From Mogibacterium sp. (GTDB lineage: Bacteria; Bacillota; Clostridia; Peptostreptococcales; Anaerovoracaceae), in the NCBI GenBank assembly GCA_017505405.1, contig JAFVPI010000091.1, forward strand, positions 1 to 52,556: a DNA stretch of 52,556 nucleotides, read 5' to 3'. The notes under the pieces were generated by a model that saw nothing but the letters and a program-made list of their open reading frames with translations, searched no databases and was not told where the DNA came from. Both the position numbers and the translations under genes were made by a program. Positions 1 through 9,174 of the stretch are shown piece after piece. The first letter of the stretch is position 1. The number at the start of each line of letters is the position of its first letter.

Positions 1-22
1 ATCTCTTTTCTGCATGCTGTTC

Positions 23-3000
23 CTATTCATCCGTCAGAGTTTTTCCGTAGCCGAATACAGCGCATCCCTTGCGGCCTGCCTTCTTGACATCATACAGTGT
101 GCTGTCGGCATCGCTGAATATGTCTCCCTGCGGATCCTCGCGGTCAGAGAACGCGATCCCGACGCTAAGGGAAACCGGAGGCAGATCATCCTTAGGATGC
201 TGCAGGATATCATTGACACGGTTCATTTTGTTCAATACGAGCTGGCTCATAGAACTGTTGGCTCGGGTCATGATAACAGCGAACTCATCGCCGCCTATAC
301 GGCACAGTACGTCGACAGATCTGAAGCTTGTCCTGAGAAGATCTGCGACCCTTTTAAGGACGCGGTCGCCGACTGCATGTCCGTAAGTATCATTGACCGT
401 TTTGAAGTAGTCCACATCGATCAGTATAAGCGCCATATGCTGCGTGTCGACGCTTTCCATCATCAGGTCGTAAGCGCCGCGGTTGAACAGTCCTGTAAGA
501 GCATCATGGGATGCCTCATGACTGAGTTTTTCACGTGCTGTCCGGTTTTCCTCAAGTATCTGATTGTAAGTCCTGGTTACGAATCTTAATTCCTCCACCC
601 CGGTCGGAGGTATCATCTCCTGATTCTGCATCATTCTCACCATGTTGGTGAGCGGTCTGCGTATCAGCCTTGTGATCAGCAGAACGATGGCAAGAACTAT
701 CAGAAGGAACAGCACCGTCATCCAGGTCTGTATCCTTACAAGAAGCGAGAGCTTTGCAGAGGCCTTTTCAAGCTCCTGGCTCGATGAGCGTATGAGCAGC
801 TTTGTGCAGAGGCCTACATTCTCTCTTATCCTGTCCTTATAGTGCATGTAATTATTATCGAATACGAGAGTCTCCGCCCTTTTCTTCATCTCCTCCGGAG
901 AAAGGCTCCTCTCCTCCGGCGTAAGCTTGACATTTGCAATGTCATCAGGCACCGTATTCATGTCATACTTTCCTGCTTCAAGTATGAGCCTCATTGCTTT
1001 ATTTTCACTCTTCACAAGTTCATTTGAGAACTGAAGTGCTGTGTTCAGACTGTCAAGGGCTCCGCTTTCATCGTCGCCAAGCAGTTCACCGAGACTCTCC
1101 ACGGCCTTGTCCCTTCGCCTGGTCACTTCCACTTCCTCAATGAAGTCTTCCAGATACTCCATCTCCCCTGTAACCACAAAGCAGCGCACACGGTCTGTCA
1201 GGTAATCAGAACCTGACTCCATGTCCGATGCGGCAAGCTGGGCAGCTATGTATCTGTCGCTCGCAGCCTCCATGTTCTGATATCCCCTTGCAACAGAGAT
1301 ATCAGCAAACAGCAGAGCGGCAGCAGCTATCAGCGCCATTATCGTGAAGAACACCGTGGCTGTTTTGAGCTGTATCGCTCCATGTGAAATGCCATCTTCC
1401 GCAAATTCGGCACTTTCCAGTTCCTGGTCCTCTGATGATGCTTCGTTTCTGCGCATCAGATCAAGCTTCATCCTGCGGTTCTCTTCACTGTCGAGGTCTT
1501 CGTCCTTGTGCCTGGCTGTTTTGTATGCTGCATCCGCTTCTTTCTTCTGGAGAATAAACGGTTCAAACTCTGCTGCAGGAACCGGTTTTGAGAAGAAGTA
1601 ACCCTGAACTATATCACACCCAAGGCTTTTGAGGGCACGAAGCTGTTCTTCTGTCTCTACACCTTCCGCTATGACCGGCACTGAAAGATAATCCGAAATG
1701 CCGATAATTACCTCAAGCATATGGGTATTCCCGCCTTCCTTGAATGCGTTGCGTATGAACTGCATGTCGAGTTTAAGCGCGTCGATCGGAAGCGAAGAGA
1801 GCATGTTAAGTGACGAATAGCCAGTGCCGAAGTCATCCATCTCTATCTGAAAGCCCAGAGATCTCAGGCGCTGCGCAGTCTCTATGATCTGATCCGAATC
1901 CTGGGTATATGCTGATTCCGTGACTTCAAGCAGGATATCCCTTCCGCTGAGCCCGTATTTTTCAGTAAGCTGAATAAGTCTGTCCGCAATATTCGGATCG
2001 TTCATGTCTATACGCGATACATTGACCGATACCGGGACAGAATAACCAAGCCTGCTCTTCCATTCACTGATCTGCCTTGCAGCCTCTTCCCAGACATAAT
2101 GATCGAGCTGCTGTATCAGGCCGTTTTCCTCAAACAGAGGTATGAAACTGCCCGGGCTGATCATGCCGAGCTCAGGGTGGATCCACCTGACCAGAGCCTC
2201 CGCGCTCGTAAGCACCGGCGTATTCGGTCTTACATCGAATTTAGGCTGGTAGTATACCTGGAACTGTTTTTCACGGATGGCAACAGGGAAAGCTTCTATC
2301 AGCTGTTCGGCATACAGCTGCTTCTCATGAAGGCTGTCATCATACAGGCCTATCGTTTTGTTGAATGACCCCTTTGCGAAATCCGCGGCCATTTTGGCCC
2401 TGTCAAATCTTCTTTCTATGTCTATGGACTTGTCTGCGCATTCATAGATTCCCATGCGGAGCCTTATCCTGTTGTCTGACAGGCCCTGCTCAGCAAGCCG
2501 CTTTGATGCATCATCAAGAAAGTCCCCATGGATTTCATTGTGAGGACAGTACATAAGGAATGTGTCTGCCTCCTGCCTGCACGCCAGGCCTCCTCCGGAA
2601 CTGACTGTTTCGAGCAGCTGCGCTCCAATCTGGCGCAGCACCTCATTTCCGTAATTTCTGCCGTAACGCTCATTGACCATGCGGAAATGATTGATGTCGA
2701 TAATTACGGCATCCATTTCTGTGTCTTTGTGATAGTGATCATACTGCTCAGCATAGCGGTAGAAGAATTCTTTGTTATAAAGTCCGGTCAGCGGATCTCT
2801 TTCTGTCGACTGGATTATCTCTCTGTCTTCAGACAGTTCTATGATGCGCAGTACTCTTGCATGGACTACATCAACAGCAGGATACGGTTTAGGAATAAAG
2901 TCTGCAGCGCCGAGCCTGAGGCACTCTACCTCTGTGTCTTTCTCTGCAGTCATAACGATGACAGGGATATGCGACAGGAGTTGGTCTTCCTTCATCGCCT

Positions 3001-3235
3001 TCAGAACTTCAAGGCCTGACATTCCCGGCATCAGAATGTCGAGCAGTACAAGTGAGAGCGTCTCCCTGTACTGCTTTATCATTTCCAATGTAACGATCCC
3101 ATCCTCGGCAAGCAGAACTTCATAGTCATCCCTGAGCATCTCCCCGAGTATCTCGCGGTTGATCATCTCATCATCAGCTATCAGTATCTGTCTCCTGCCA
3201 TTTACGGAGTGAAATACTTCATGGCTTTTCAGCAT
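23..3235 (-). CDS. REC / degenerate GGDEF / EAL / membrane sensor / GGDEF cyclic-di-GMP protein
   Basis: A 1070-residue response regulator that could both degrade and make cyclic-di-GMP. Residues about 16-130 form a receiver domain (acidic pair D21-D22, phospho-acceptor D66, K116). Residues 145-300 are a GGDEF-type domain whose signature has decayed to QEADTF near 221-226, so it is probably not a cyclase. Residues 315-560 are an EAL domain with E346-A-L, the DDFGTGYSS loop (467-475) and EGVET (524-528), consistent with an active phosphodiesterase. Two membrane helices (about 626-648 and 832-856) flank an extracytoplasmic region of roughly 180 residues. Residues 908-1065 are an intact GGDEF domain (981-985) with an RxxD inhibitory site at 972-975. 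A strong AAAGGAG site precedes the start, which overlaps the upstream kinase gene by 7 bases. It is the last gene of the pilus/phosphorelay operon and the probable output of the kinase and Hpt protein. Domain calls are firm; activity is inferred. Confidence 0.93.
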   Translation of the reverse strand: MLKSHEVFHSVNGRRQILIADDEMINREILGEMLRDDYEVLLAEDGIVTLEMIKQYRETLSLVLLDILMPGMSGLEVLKAMKEDQLLSHIPVIVMTAEKDTEVECLRLGAADFIPKPYPAVDVVHARVLRIIELSEDREIIQSTERDPLTGLYNKEFFYRYAEQYDHYHKDTEMDAVIIDINHFRMVNERYGRNYGNEVLRQIGAQLLETVSSGGGLACRQEADTFLMYCPHNEIHGDFLDDASKRLAEQGLSDNRIRLRMGIYECADKSIDIERRFDRAKMAADFAKGSFNKTIGLYDDSLHEKQLYAEQLIEAFPVAIREKQFQVYYQPKFDVRPNTPVLTSAEALVRWIHPELGMISPGSFIPLFEENGLIQQLDHYVWEEAARQISEWKSRLGYSVPVSVNVSRIDMNDPNIADRLIQLTEKYGLSGRDILLEVTESAYTQDSDQIIETAQRLRSLGFQIEMDDFGTGYSSLNMLSSLPIDALKLDMQFIRNAFKEGGNTHMLEVIIGISDYLSVPVIAEGVETEEQLRALKSLGCDIVQGYFFSKPVPAAEFEPFILQKKEADAAYKTARHKDEDLDSEENRRMKLDLMRRNEASSEDQELESAEFAEDGISHGAIQLKTATVFFTIMALIAAAALLFADISVARGYQNMEAASDRYIAAQLAASDMESGSDYLTDRVRCFVVTGEMEYLEDFIEEVEVTRRRDKAVESLGELLGDDESGALDSLNTALQFSNELVKSENKAMRLILEAGKYDMNTVPDDIANVKLTPEERSLSPEEMKKRAETLVFDNNYMHYKDRIRENVGLCTKLLIRSSSQELEKASAKLSLLVRIQTWMTVLFLLIVLAIVLLITRLIRRPLTNMVRMMQNQEMIPPTGVEELRFVTRTYNQILEENRTAREKLSHEASHDALTGLFNRGAYDLMMESVDTQHMALILIDVDYFKTVNDTYGHAVGDRVLKRVADLLRTSFRSVDVLCRIGGDEFAVIMTRANSSMSQLVLNKMNRVNDILQHPKDDLPPVSLSVGIAFSDREDPQGDIFSDADSTLYDVKKAGRKGCAVFGYGKTLTDE

Positions 3236-5568
3236 CTTGTCTCTCCTTTATTGTGATGTTTAATTAATGTCTCAAGTGTCTCAAACAGCACTTCCGGCTC
3301 TACAGGCTTGCTAAGGTGGGCATTGAGCCCGGCCTGCATGCTGCGTTCTACGTCCTCATCAAAAGCATTGGCCGTAAGCGCTATAATAGGTATCTCTTTT
3401 GCGTCTTCTCTGTCCATTGACCGGATGATCCTGGTTGCCTCCAGCCCGTCCATTTCAGGCATGCGCATGTCCATGAGTATTGCATCATAGTACCACTCAT
3501 CATGCTCTGTGAATCTGTCTACGGCTATCCTGCCGTTTTCGGCAAGATCTGCATCTATTTCCTTCATGGAGAGCACCATCATTATGATCTCCGCATTTAT
3601 TGCAACATCCTCAGCCAGCAGCACGCGTTTGCCTGAGATGTCTACTGTCCTGCTGTCAAGCTCCGCATTCTTTCTGCGGAACGCTTCGCGGAACTCTTCA
3701 ATTACGTTTCCTGCAAACAGCGGCTTAGTCACAAACGTATCAACGCCTGCCGCACGGGCATCCTCTGATATATCATCCCAGTTGAACGATGTAAGTATAA
3801 TGATCGGCGTCTCGCTGCCTACTATTGCCCGTATTCTTCTGGTCGTTTCGATACCGTCCAGCTCAGGCATGCGCCAGTCTATCAGGATAAGATCATAATC
3901 CTCTCTGCGTCCGTGTCTGATCCGGACTTTATCGATTCCTTCCCATCCTGACTCCGCAGTATCGCAGCTGATCCCGATCTGCCCCAGTACTATCTCAGCG
4001 TGCTCAAGCGCGACTCTGTCATCATCTATGGCAAGCACGCTCAGCTCCTGCAGATCGATGTCTCCGTCTGCCGTCTCCACACCTACTCTGTCAGACCTGC
4101 CGAGAGTAACTGTCACAGTAAATGTTGTTCCCTTTCCTTTTTCGCTTTCGACCTCTATGGTTCCATTCATCAGTTCCACTATGCTTTTTGTAATAGGCAT
4201 TCCGAGGCCGGTGCTGCCGTATGTGTTTGTAGAAGAAGAGTCCTCCTGACTGAAAGCATCAAACAGGTGCGGCAGATACTCCCTGCTCATGCCGATGCCA
4301 TTATCGCTTATGGTGAACTTCAGGACTGCTTTATTGTCATTTTTTTTGCCTTCCTCTATCGTAAAGCTGACTTTTCCGCCTTCAGGTGTGAACTTGACCG
4401 CATTGCCCAGTATGTTGATCAGCACCTGCTTGAGTTTCATGGCATCGCCTATGTAATAGTCATCGATATTGCCTTTGATCGTACAGTCATATGTCAGGTT
4501 CTTTTCATTGCACTGACCGCTGATAATGGTATTGACCTGCTCAAGGCTGTGCGAAAAGGAAAACTCCTCTTTTATGATAGTCATACGCCCGGATTCGATG
4601 CGGCTCATATCGAGGATATCGTTTATGATGCCCAGAAGGTGCTTCGCGGAGGAACCTATCTTTTCAAGATATTCCATTACATTGCTGTTTACCCCGGGCT
4701 CATTCATGGCTATGTTATTGAGCCCGATGATGGCATTCATAGGCGTTCTTATCTCATGGCTCATGTTTGACAGAAATGCTGTCTTTGCCTTGTTTGCATT
4801 CTCTGCAGCAGAAAGGGCTTCAGAAAGAGCCTGCCTGCTCTCTGAAAGCTCTTCCTTCTGAAGGCGCTCACGTTCTATGGACTGCTCCAGCTCTCTGCGG
4901 TACTCTTCTTTCTCATCTTCAAGTACGAAGCTGTGCAGCACGCATGTTCCGAGCATGTAACCCATGGCATAGAAAGGCAGCAGCGGGTAGAACACCTGGA
5001 CGCATATGAGCAGGGTCATCGCGATCCCGAACAGCCCTATAGTAAAATGTCTGCGCTTCACCTTTCCCTCAGTCCTGTTTGTAACATACATTGTGTATGC
5101 TGAAGTCATGAGGAACAGGATTATCTGGATTGCCAGCGTCACATACCGGAGCACGCCGGCCTGATATGCTCCTGTCTCATCGAACCAGAACATGACCGGT
5201 CGAAACAGGTTAACTGTTACGACAAGGATCTCGAATATGAGGAACAGTCCTCCGGCATAATACAGAATAGTTCCGAAGCGGTTTTTCTCTTCAAGATAAG
5301 AGATCACATAGCGCGTCCACAGCATGACCGCAGCAGCCATGGCTATAAAGTGCACTACCGTGTCAAAATAAAGAACAGCTGTCAGATCATGCGACTCCAG
5401 AATGCCCCACAGCATATCCGTGATATAGTAAGCCATAACGCCGTACAAAAAGCTGCGGTAGCTCTTCTGTGTAGATGTAAGAGCTACCCCTTCAGCTTTC
5501 CACAGCACATCCCTGTTTGTGATCACAAGGGTGATAGCTGCCAGTATTCCGATAATTGAATACGTCAT
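3229..5568 (-). CDS. Hybrid sensor histidine kinase with two receiver domains
   Basis: A membrane-bound hybrid kinase of 779 residues. Residues 1-215 hold about seven hydrophobic helices resembling a 7TM-type sensory module. A short coiled coil (220-262) leads to the dimerisation/phospho-acceptor domain with H271 in HEIRTP. The ATP-binding domain shows an N box (N389), DNGIGM (422-427) and GSTGLGM (451-457). Two receiver domains follow, with phospho-acceptors D564 and D700 and conserved lysines K615 and K754. No Hpt domain is fused, but a separate Hpt gene lies directly upstream in the same operon, so a His-Asp-His-Asp relay is the natural reading. The end overlaps the REC/EAL/GGDEF gene by 7 bases, which suggests translational coupling and makes that protein the likely final acceptor. 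The signal sensed is unknown. Confidence 0.93.
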   Translation of the reverse strand: MTYSIIGILAAITLVITNRDVLWKAEGVALTSTQKSYRSFLYGVMAYYITDMLWGILESHDLTAVLYFDTVVHFIAMAAAVMLWTRYVISYLEEKNRFGTILYYAGGLFLIFEILVVTVNLFRPVMFWFDETGAYQAGVLRYVTLAIQIILFLMTSAYTMYVTNRTEGKVKRRHFTIGLFGIAMTLLICVQVFYPLLPFYAMGYMLGTCVLHSFVLEDEKEEYRRELEQSIERERLQKEELSESRQALSEALSAAENANKAKTAFLSNMSHEIRTPMNAIIGLNNIAMNEPGVNSNVMEYLEKIGSSAKHLLGIINDILDMSRIESGRMTIIKEEFSFSHSLEQVNTIISGQCNEKNLTYDCTIKGNIDDYYIGDAMKLKQVLINILGNAVKFTPEGGKVSFTIEEGKKNDNKAVLKFTISDNGIGMSREYLPHLFDAFSQEDSSSTNTYGSTGLGMPITKSIVELMNGTIEVESEKGKGTTFTVTVTLGRSDRVGVETADGDIDLQELSVLAIDDDRVALEHAEIVLGQIGISCDTAESGWEGIDKVRIRHGRREDYDLILIDWRMPELDGIETTRRIRAIVGSETPIIILTSFNWDDISEDARAAGVDTFVTKPLFAGNVIEEFREAFRRKNAELDSRTVDISGKRVLLAEDVAINAEIIMMVLSMKEIDADLAENGRIAVDRFTEHDEWYYDAILMDMRMPEMDGLEATRIIRSMDREDAKEIPIIALTANAFDEDVERSMQAGLNAHLSKPVEPEVLFETLETLIKHHNKGETRC

Positions 5569-5615
5569 GACTCAATACCCCGCTGCTCAGTCCTGCCCGA
5601 GCTTCCTTTTCCGCA

Positions 5616-5957
5616 TCAGAGAAGAGCTCTGTATTTCTGAAGCTCTTCGTCGATCCTGTCAAGCAGCACAGAGTAGTCGGTCTCTTTATGCGCCCTGAGT
5701 TCTTCCGTGATCTCAATGATAGGCTCAGCGAGCGTAGTAAGCGCTACATTTGACAATACGCCTTTAAGAGCGTGCGCTCTTTCAAAACCTTCATTAAGGT
5801 CTCCGCTGATGACAGCCTCCCTTAGTTTTTCGAATCCGTTATCAGCAAGAGCCATGCTGACCATCCTGAGGTAAAAATCTTCCTTGCCGAGGCATCTCGT
5901 AAGGCCTTCATCAGTGTTGGCGCCAAGGGATTTAAGATTGTCTATCGTAAGCATCAT
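5616..5957 (-). CDS. Histidine phosphotransfer (Hpt) protein
   Basis: A free-standing Hpt protein of 113 residues. The active-site pattern AHALKGVLSN (61-70) places the phospho-accepting histidine at H62, followed by the usual LKG. The length and all-helical character fit a single four-helix Hpt domain. It lies 47 bases upstream of the hybrid kinase and 42 bases downstream of the BTAD regulator gene. It should accept phosphate from a receiver domain of the kinase and pass it to the REC domain of the cyclic-di-GMP protein two genes on. The pathway is inferred from gene order. The family call is secure from the motif. Confidence 0.88.
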   Translation of the reverse strand: MMLTIDNLKSLGANTDEGLTRCLGKEDFYLRMVSMALADNGFEKLREAVISGDLNEGFERAHALKGVLSNVALTTLAEPIIEITEELRAHKETDYSVLLDRIDEELQKYRALL

Positions 5958-5999
5958 GATTCTCCTTTTATATTGATATGCATGTTGATCTGCCTGTGG

Positions 6000-7202
6000 T
6001 CAACGGTTTGATACAATAATGTTGCTGACAGAATAACTCAGGCTGGTTCTCTGTCCTTCGCGGATGAAACGCGAGCTGATACGTTGTGATACTACGGAGC
6101 AATCCTCTTCAGTAGTGTTTATCAGCAGCACCAGATACTGGCCTTTTCCGTATCTGGTAACGGTGTCTGTGTGTCTCACGCTTTCTATAATCGTGGTTCT
6201 CAGTCTTTCGGAAAGCTCTTCGAGACGGCGTCCCTCACGCATCGGATTGCCCTTGCCGTCAAGTATCGTGCAGAGCATCAGGAATATCTTTTCTCCTGAT
6301 CTCTCCATCATACGCTCGGTCATCCTGTATATCTCCTGGAACACAGGAAGCGAGCAGTAGTATCCTTTACGGTCATAATCATCAGGATTGCCTATCTTAT
6401 TCTGTATCTCTTCGAGAGATTCATGCCCTACAACGAGCTTAAGACCTATCCTGTTTATGAACTCTCTCACATAACTGTTTGCACGCCCGCCGTACTCATT
6501 GACATACATATCGACAGTCTTCCTGTAAAAGCTTTCGGTCTTGTCGAATTTTCCCAGTCTTCCGAGCGCTTCCAGAGTCAGGATCTCCCACTCTGAGAAA
6601 GGATCCACCTTGCTGGCATATGTGCTCACATCAAGGAGCTGCTTATACTTATGTGTTTCTCTGAGAATATCAGTGAGCTCTGTGACGCATTCTGAAAAGA
6701 TCTCCCTGTATCTTTCCGCTTCCTGGGCGCTCCATACACTCGACTCGTTTCCGGCAAGGAACCTGCCGGAGTACATATAGCAGGCATCCGTAAGCAGATT
6801 GGCCTTCTGTTCATCGTTTCCGCACTCTATGGCCCTGTTGAAAGCTTCCTCAAACTCCGCTGCGTCTTCTATTACCTGTATATCATCGCACCAGAAATAA
6901 ACGCCGCCCCTTTTGACAACGTACTGGCTTTCAGGAAGACCAAGCGCCTTGAGTTTCTTGCGCAGGTTGTAGATGATGTTCCTTATCGAATGTGATACGT
7001 CATCGACATCACGGTCTCCGAATAATGCAGCTTTGGCCAGGTCTCTCGACAGGCCCTGTTTGCGGTAATGGAGCAGCAGCTGCAGAAGCTGCACCATCTG
7101 GGACTCGCTCTGATTTCCGAAGGAGAGTTCGGAACCTTTATATCTGATTGAAAAGCCTCCGAACGTCCTTACATTGATCATGTGTTTTTCATTGCCGCTC
7201 AT
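6000..7202 (-). CDS. BTAD/SARP-type transcriptional regulator with a degenerate GGDEF-like C-terminus
   Basis: A 400-residue cytoplasmic regulator. Residues 8-105 form an OmpR-type winged helix, starting with the typical INVRTFGGFSI strand pair and including the SIRNIIYNLRKKLKALGLP recognition region. Residues 110-255 are a helical bacterial transcriptional activation (BTAD) domain of the TPR type. Residues about 285-400 match the fold pattern of a GGDEF domain: the HTDTVTRYGKGQYLVLL stretch (344-360) sits where Rx-GGDEF would be, but the signature reads GKGQY, so no cyclase activity is expected. It lies 13 bases after pilT and 42 before the Hpt gene, inside the operon. It probably regulates the pilus or signalling genes. 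Whether the GGDEF-like tail binds a nucleotide cannot be told. Confidence 0.85.
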   Translation of the reverse strand: MSGNEKHMINVRTFGGFSIRYKGSELSFGNQSESQMVQLLQLLLHYRKQGLSRDLAKAALFGDRDVDDVSHSIRNIIYNLRKKLKALGLPESQYVVKRGGVYFWCDDIQVIEDAAEFEEAFNRAIECGNDEQKANLLTDACYMYSGRFLAGNESSVWSAQEAERYREIFSECVTELTDILRETHKYKQLLDVSTYASKVDPFSEWEILTLEALGRLGKFDKTESFYRKTVDMYVNEYGGRANSYVREFINRIGLKLVVGHESLEEIQNKIGNPDDYDRKGYYCSLPVFQEIYRMTERMMERSGEKIFLMLCTILDGKGNPMREGRRLEELSERLRTTIIESVRHTDTVTRYGKGQYLVLLINTTEEDCSVVSQRISSRFIREGQRTSLSYSVSNIIVSNR

Positions 7203-7215
7203 GGTACAGCACCTC

Positions 7216-8274
7216 CTATGCTCCTACTTTCTTCACCATGAACTCATAGTTGTTGCATGAAGAAAGAAGTGTATTTTTGGTGATCTTTCCCTGCCTGTAC
7301 AGATCAAGAAGGCTTGAATCCATGGTGACCATCCCGTCAGCTGCCGCAGCCTGCATCGCAGACTCGAGCTGGTGGAGCTTGCCTTCTCTTATCATGTTGC
7401 TGATCGCCGGAGTCGATTTCATTACCTCGAATACCGGTATCAGATGTCCGTCAGCAGAGGTAACGAGCTGCTGGCATACAACGCCCTTTATCAGCTGCGC
7501 AAGCTGTCCCCTTACCTGGACCTGCTGATTTGCCGGGAAAACATCCACTATCCTGTTTATGGTGTTTGCCGCGCTTGATGTATGCAGGGTGCTGAACAGC
7601 AGCACTCCCGTTTCAGCTGCGGTTATCGCAGATGAAATAGTGTCAAAGTCCCTCATTTCGCCGAGGAGGATCACATCAGGGCTCTCTCTGAGAGCAGATC
7701 TGAGTGACTCAAGGTATCCCGGTGTATCTATAAAGATCTCGCGCTGGCTGACGATGCTCTTTTTATGCGAATGCAGATACTCGAGAGGGTCCTCCATCGT
7801 GATTATATGAGCCTCGCGGGTCCTGTTGATCCTGTCTATCATGCACGCCAGAGTTGTTGATTTTCCAGAACCTGCAGCTCCGGTAACAAGCACCAGCCCT
7901 GTATTGTTGTCAGCAAGCGAGAGAACGTTCTCGGGAATACCCAGGAGAGCAGGATCAGGCACTCCGAATTTTATGACCCTTATGACAGCCGCAAGCGATC
8001 CTCTCTGTCTGAACACATTGACCCTGAATCTTCCGAGGTCCCTGATCGAGAACGAGAAGTCGTCATCATTGTTCATATCCAGATTTGTTTTGGCGCGCCG
8101 CCCTGTCTCATAGATCTCATCGATCACCGCATTGATGGCATCAGGCTTCATGATGTTGTCACCATGCCTGTCCTGCGTTCCCTTGATCTTATAAGTCACA
8201 GGAATGCCTGCAATGATGAAAATGTCAGATGCCCCTTTCTGTATCGCTGCTGTCAGTATTTCATTGAGATTCAT
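7216..8274 (-). CDS. pilT: PilT-family type IV pilus ATPase
   Basis: A hexameric secretion ATPase of 352 residues, a usual length for PilT. Visible motifs are Walker A TGAAGSGKST (131-140), the Asp box around IITMEDPLEYLH (158-169), Walker B VILLGEMRD (201-209) with catalytic E206, and the His box STLHTSSA (228-235). Near the C-terminus, ISNMIREGKLHQ (291-302) matches the PilT retraction signature. Classical PilT drives pilus retraction in the cytoplasm at the base of the machine. No PilB-type extension ATPase, prepilin peptidase or PilM/N/O gene is in the operon. Either these lie elsewhere or this ATPase also powers assembly. It sits 28 bases after the last pilin-like gene. Confidence 0.92.
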   Translation of the reverse strand: MNLNEILTAAIQKGASDIFIIAGIPVTYKIKGTQDRHGDNIMKPDAINAVIDEIYETGRRAKTNLDMNNDDDFSFSIRDLGRFRVNVFRQRGSLAAVIRVIKFGVPDPALLGIPENVLSLADNNTGLVLVTGAAGSGKSTTLACMIDRINRTREAHIITMEDPLEYLHSHKKSIVSQREIFIDTPGYLESLRSALRESPDVILLGEMRDFDTISSAITAAETGVLLFSTLHTSSAANTINRIVDVFPANQQVQVRGQLAQLIKGVVCQQLVTSADGHLIPVFEVMKSTPAISNMIREGKLHQLESAMQAAAADGMVTMDSSLLDLYRQGKITKNTLLSSCNNYEFMVKKVGA

Positions 8275-8302
8275 TTTTCTTCCTTCTTTCTTCTGCTGCC
8301 TG

Positions 8303-8707
8303 TCAGTTTCCCGGCCATATGCTGTTCATAGGATCTGATGCGTTCCAGATCTTAGTCAGCTTCCATTTTGTCACTTCACATCTGCCGTTTCCGTCAGGCC
8401 TGGTCACGGCGACCTCCAGTCTGTAGCCTCCGTCTTCAGCTGTATATTCGTATCCGTTATCCGTTTCTGTTACGCCATCCATATAGTCTGCCGGGCCGGA
8501 ACCTCCGCCTGCTGACTCTGCATAGCTCAGGAACTCTTCACCCTGAGCTTCAAGTCCATACCTTATCTGAGTTATATCTGCAAATCTTTTTGCCATGGTC
8601 ACGTCAGCATTCGATGTCGCTACAGTGAGCACCGCAAGTGTTGTGATCACCATCGCGACTATCACCAGGAAGATGGCGATCGGACCGAGTCTGGTCTTGT
8701 GTGTCAT
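8303..8707 (-). CDS. Small pilin-like membrane-anchored protein of the pilus operon (134 aa)
   Basis: A 134-residue protein with one N-terminal hydrophobic helix (about residues 9-32), a short basic head and a soluble C-terminal domain rich in short strands. The helix is followed by an Ala/Arg-containing amphipathic stretch, as in minor pilins. No convincing prepilin peptidase motif (Gly followed by a hydrophobic residue with Glu at +5) is seen; a Gly-Pro at 8-9 is the nearest candidate. Its start overlaps the end of the upstream pilin-like gene by 4 bases, indicating translational coupling. Its role as a minor pilin or assembly subunit is inferred from operon position. No sequence family is recognised with certainty. 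Confidence 0.75.
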   Translation of the reverse strand: MTHKTRLGPIAIFLVIVAMVITTLAVLTVATSNADVTMAKRFADITQIRYGLEAQGEEFLSYAESAGGGSGPADYMDGVTETDNGYEYTAEDGGYRLEVAVTRPDGNGRCEVTKWKLTKIWNASDPMNSIWPGN

Positions 8708-9171
8708 GATCCCACCTCCTCTGCAGTAAAGTATCTTCCGGTATCAAGATCGTATATCATGCCGCTGAGCTGCCCCGGAACACAGTAATACACTTCTATA
8801 TTGTCGGTAACATAGACCCCGGAGTCTCTGCCCTCTTCAGACCGGTGCAGTACCACACAGAAGTCCCTGCCGGACGGCTTCCCGTCAGTGTCAAAGACGA
8901 TATTGAGCTCGTCTCCGGCGGCATTTGCCTCTGCAGACTGAACGTTATCCATGCCCCTGATCTTGTCTGCCAGGAGAACAAGGTCATGCTCGGATGACGC
9001 TGCTTCAGCAGTGCTCTGAGCCATCATAACAGCCTGGTTCAGGCGCCTGGCCTCAATGGTCCTGGTTCTGCTCATCACAAACACCTGAGTGATCATCACG
9101 ATCACCAGTATCAGCAGTATGAAGAGCCCCAGAAGCTCAACTGTAAACGCAATGCTTCTTTTGTTGTTCAT
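8704..9171 (-). CDS. Small pilin-like membrane-anchored protein of the pilus operon (155 aa)
   Basis: A 155-residue protein starting with a short basic segment (MNNKRS) and one hydrophobic helix (about 7-30) that includes AFTVELLG, reminiscent of the FTLIE start of type IV pilins. The residue before the putative cleavage site is not Gly, so processing by a standard prepilin peptidase is doubtful. A long amphipathic helix with EARRLNQAVMMAQSTAEAAS follows (about 36-55), then a strand-rich soluble domain. It lies between two other pilin-like genes, 3 bases from one and overlapping the other by 4. It probably supplies a minor subunit of the filament or its platform; this is inferred. Confidence 0.75.
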   Translation of the reverse strand: MNNKRSIAFTVELLGLFILLILVIVMITQVFVMSRTRTIEARRLNQAVMMAQSTAEAASSEHDLVLLADKIRGMDNVQSAEANAAGDELNIVFDTDGKPSGRDFCVVLHRSEEGRDSGVYVTDNIEVYYCVPGQLSGMIYDLDTGRYFTAEEVGS

Positions 9172-9174
9172 CTC

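Noticed and set aside
5492-5716. 74-codon minus-strand frame between the Hpt and kinase genes
   Set aside because: It overlaps the ends of both genes in another frame and has no motif.
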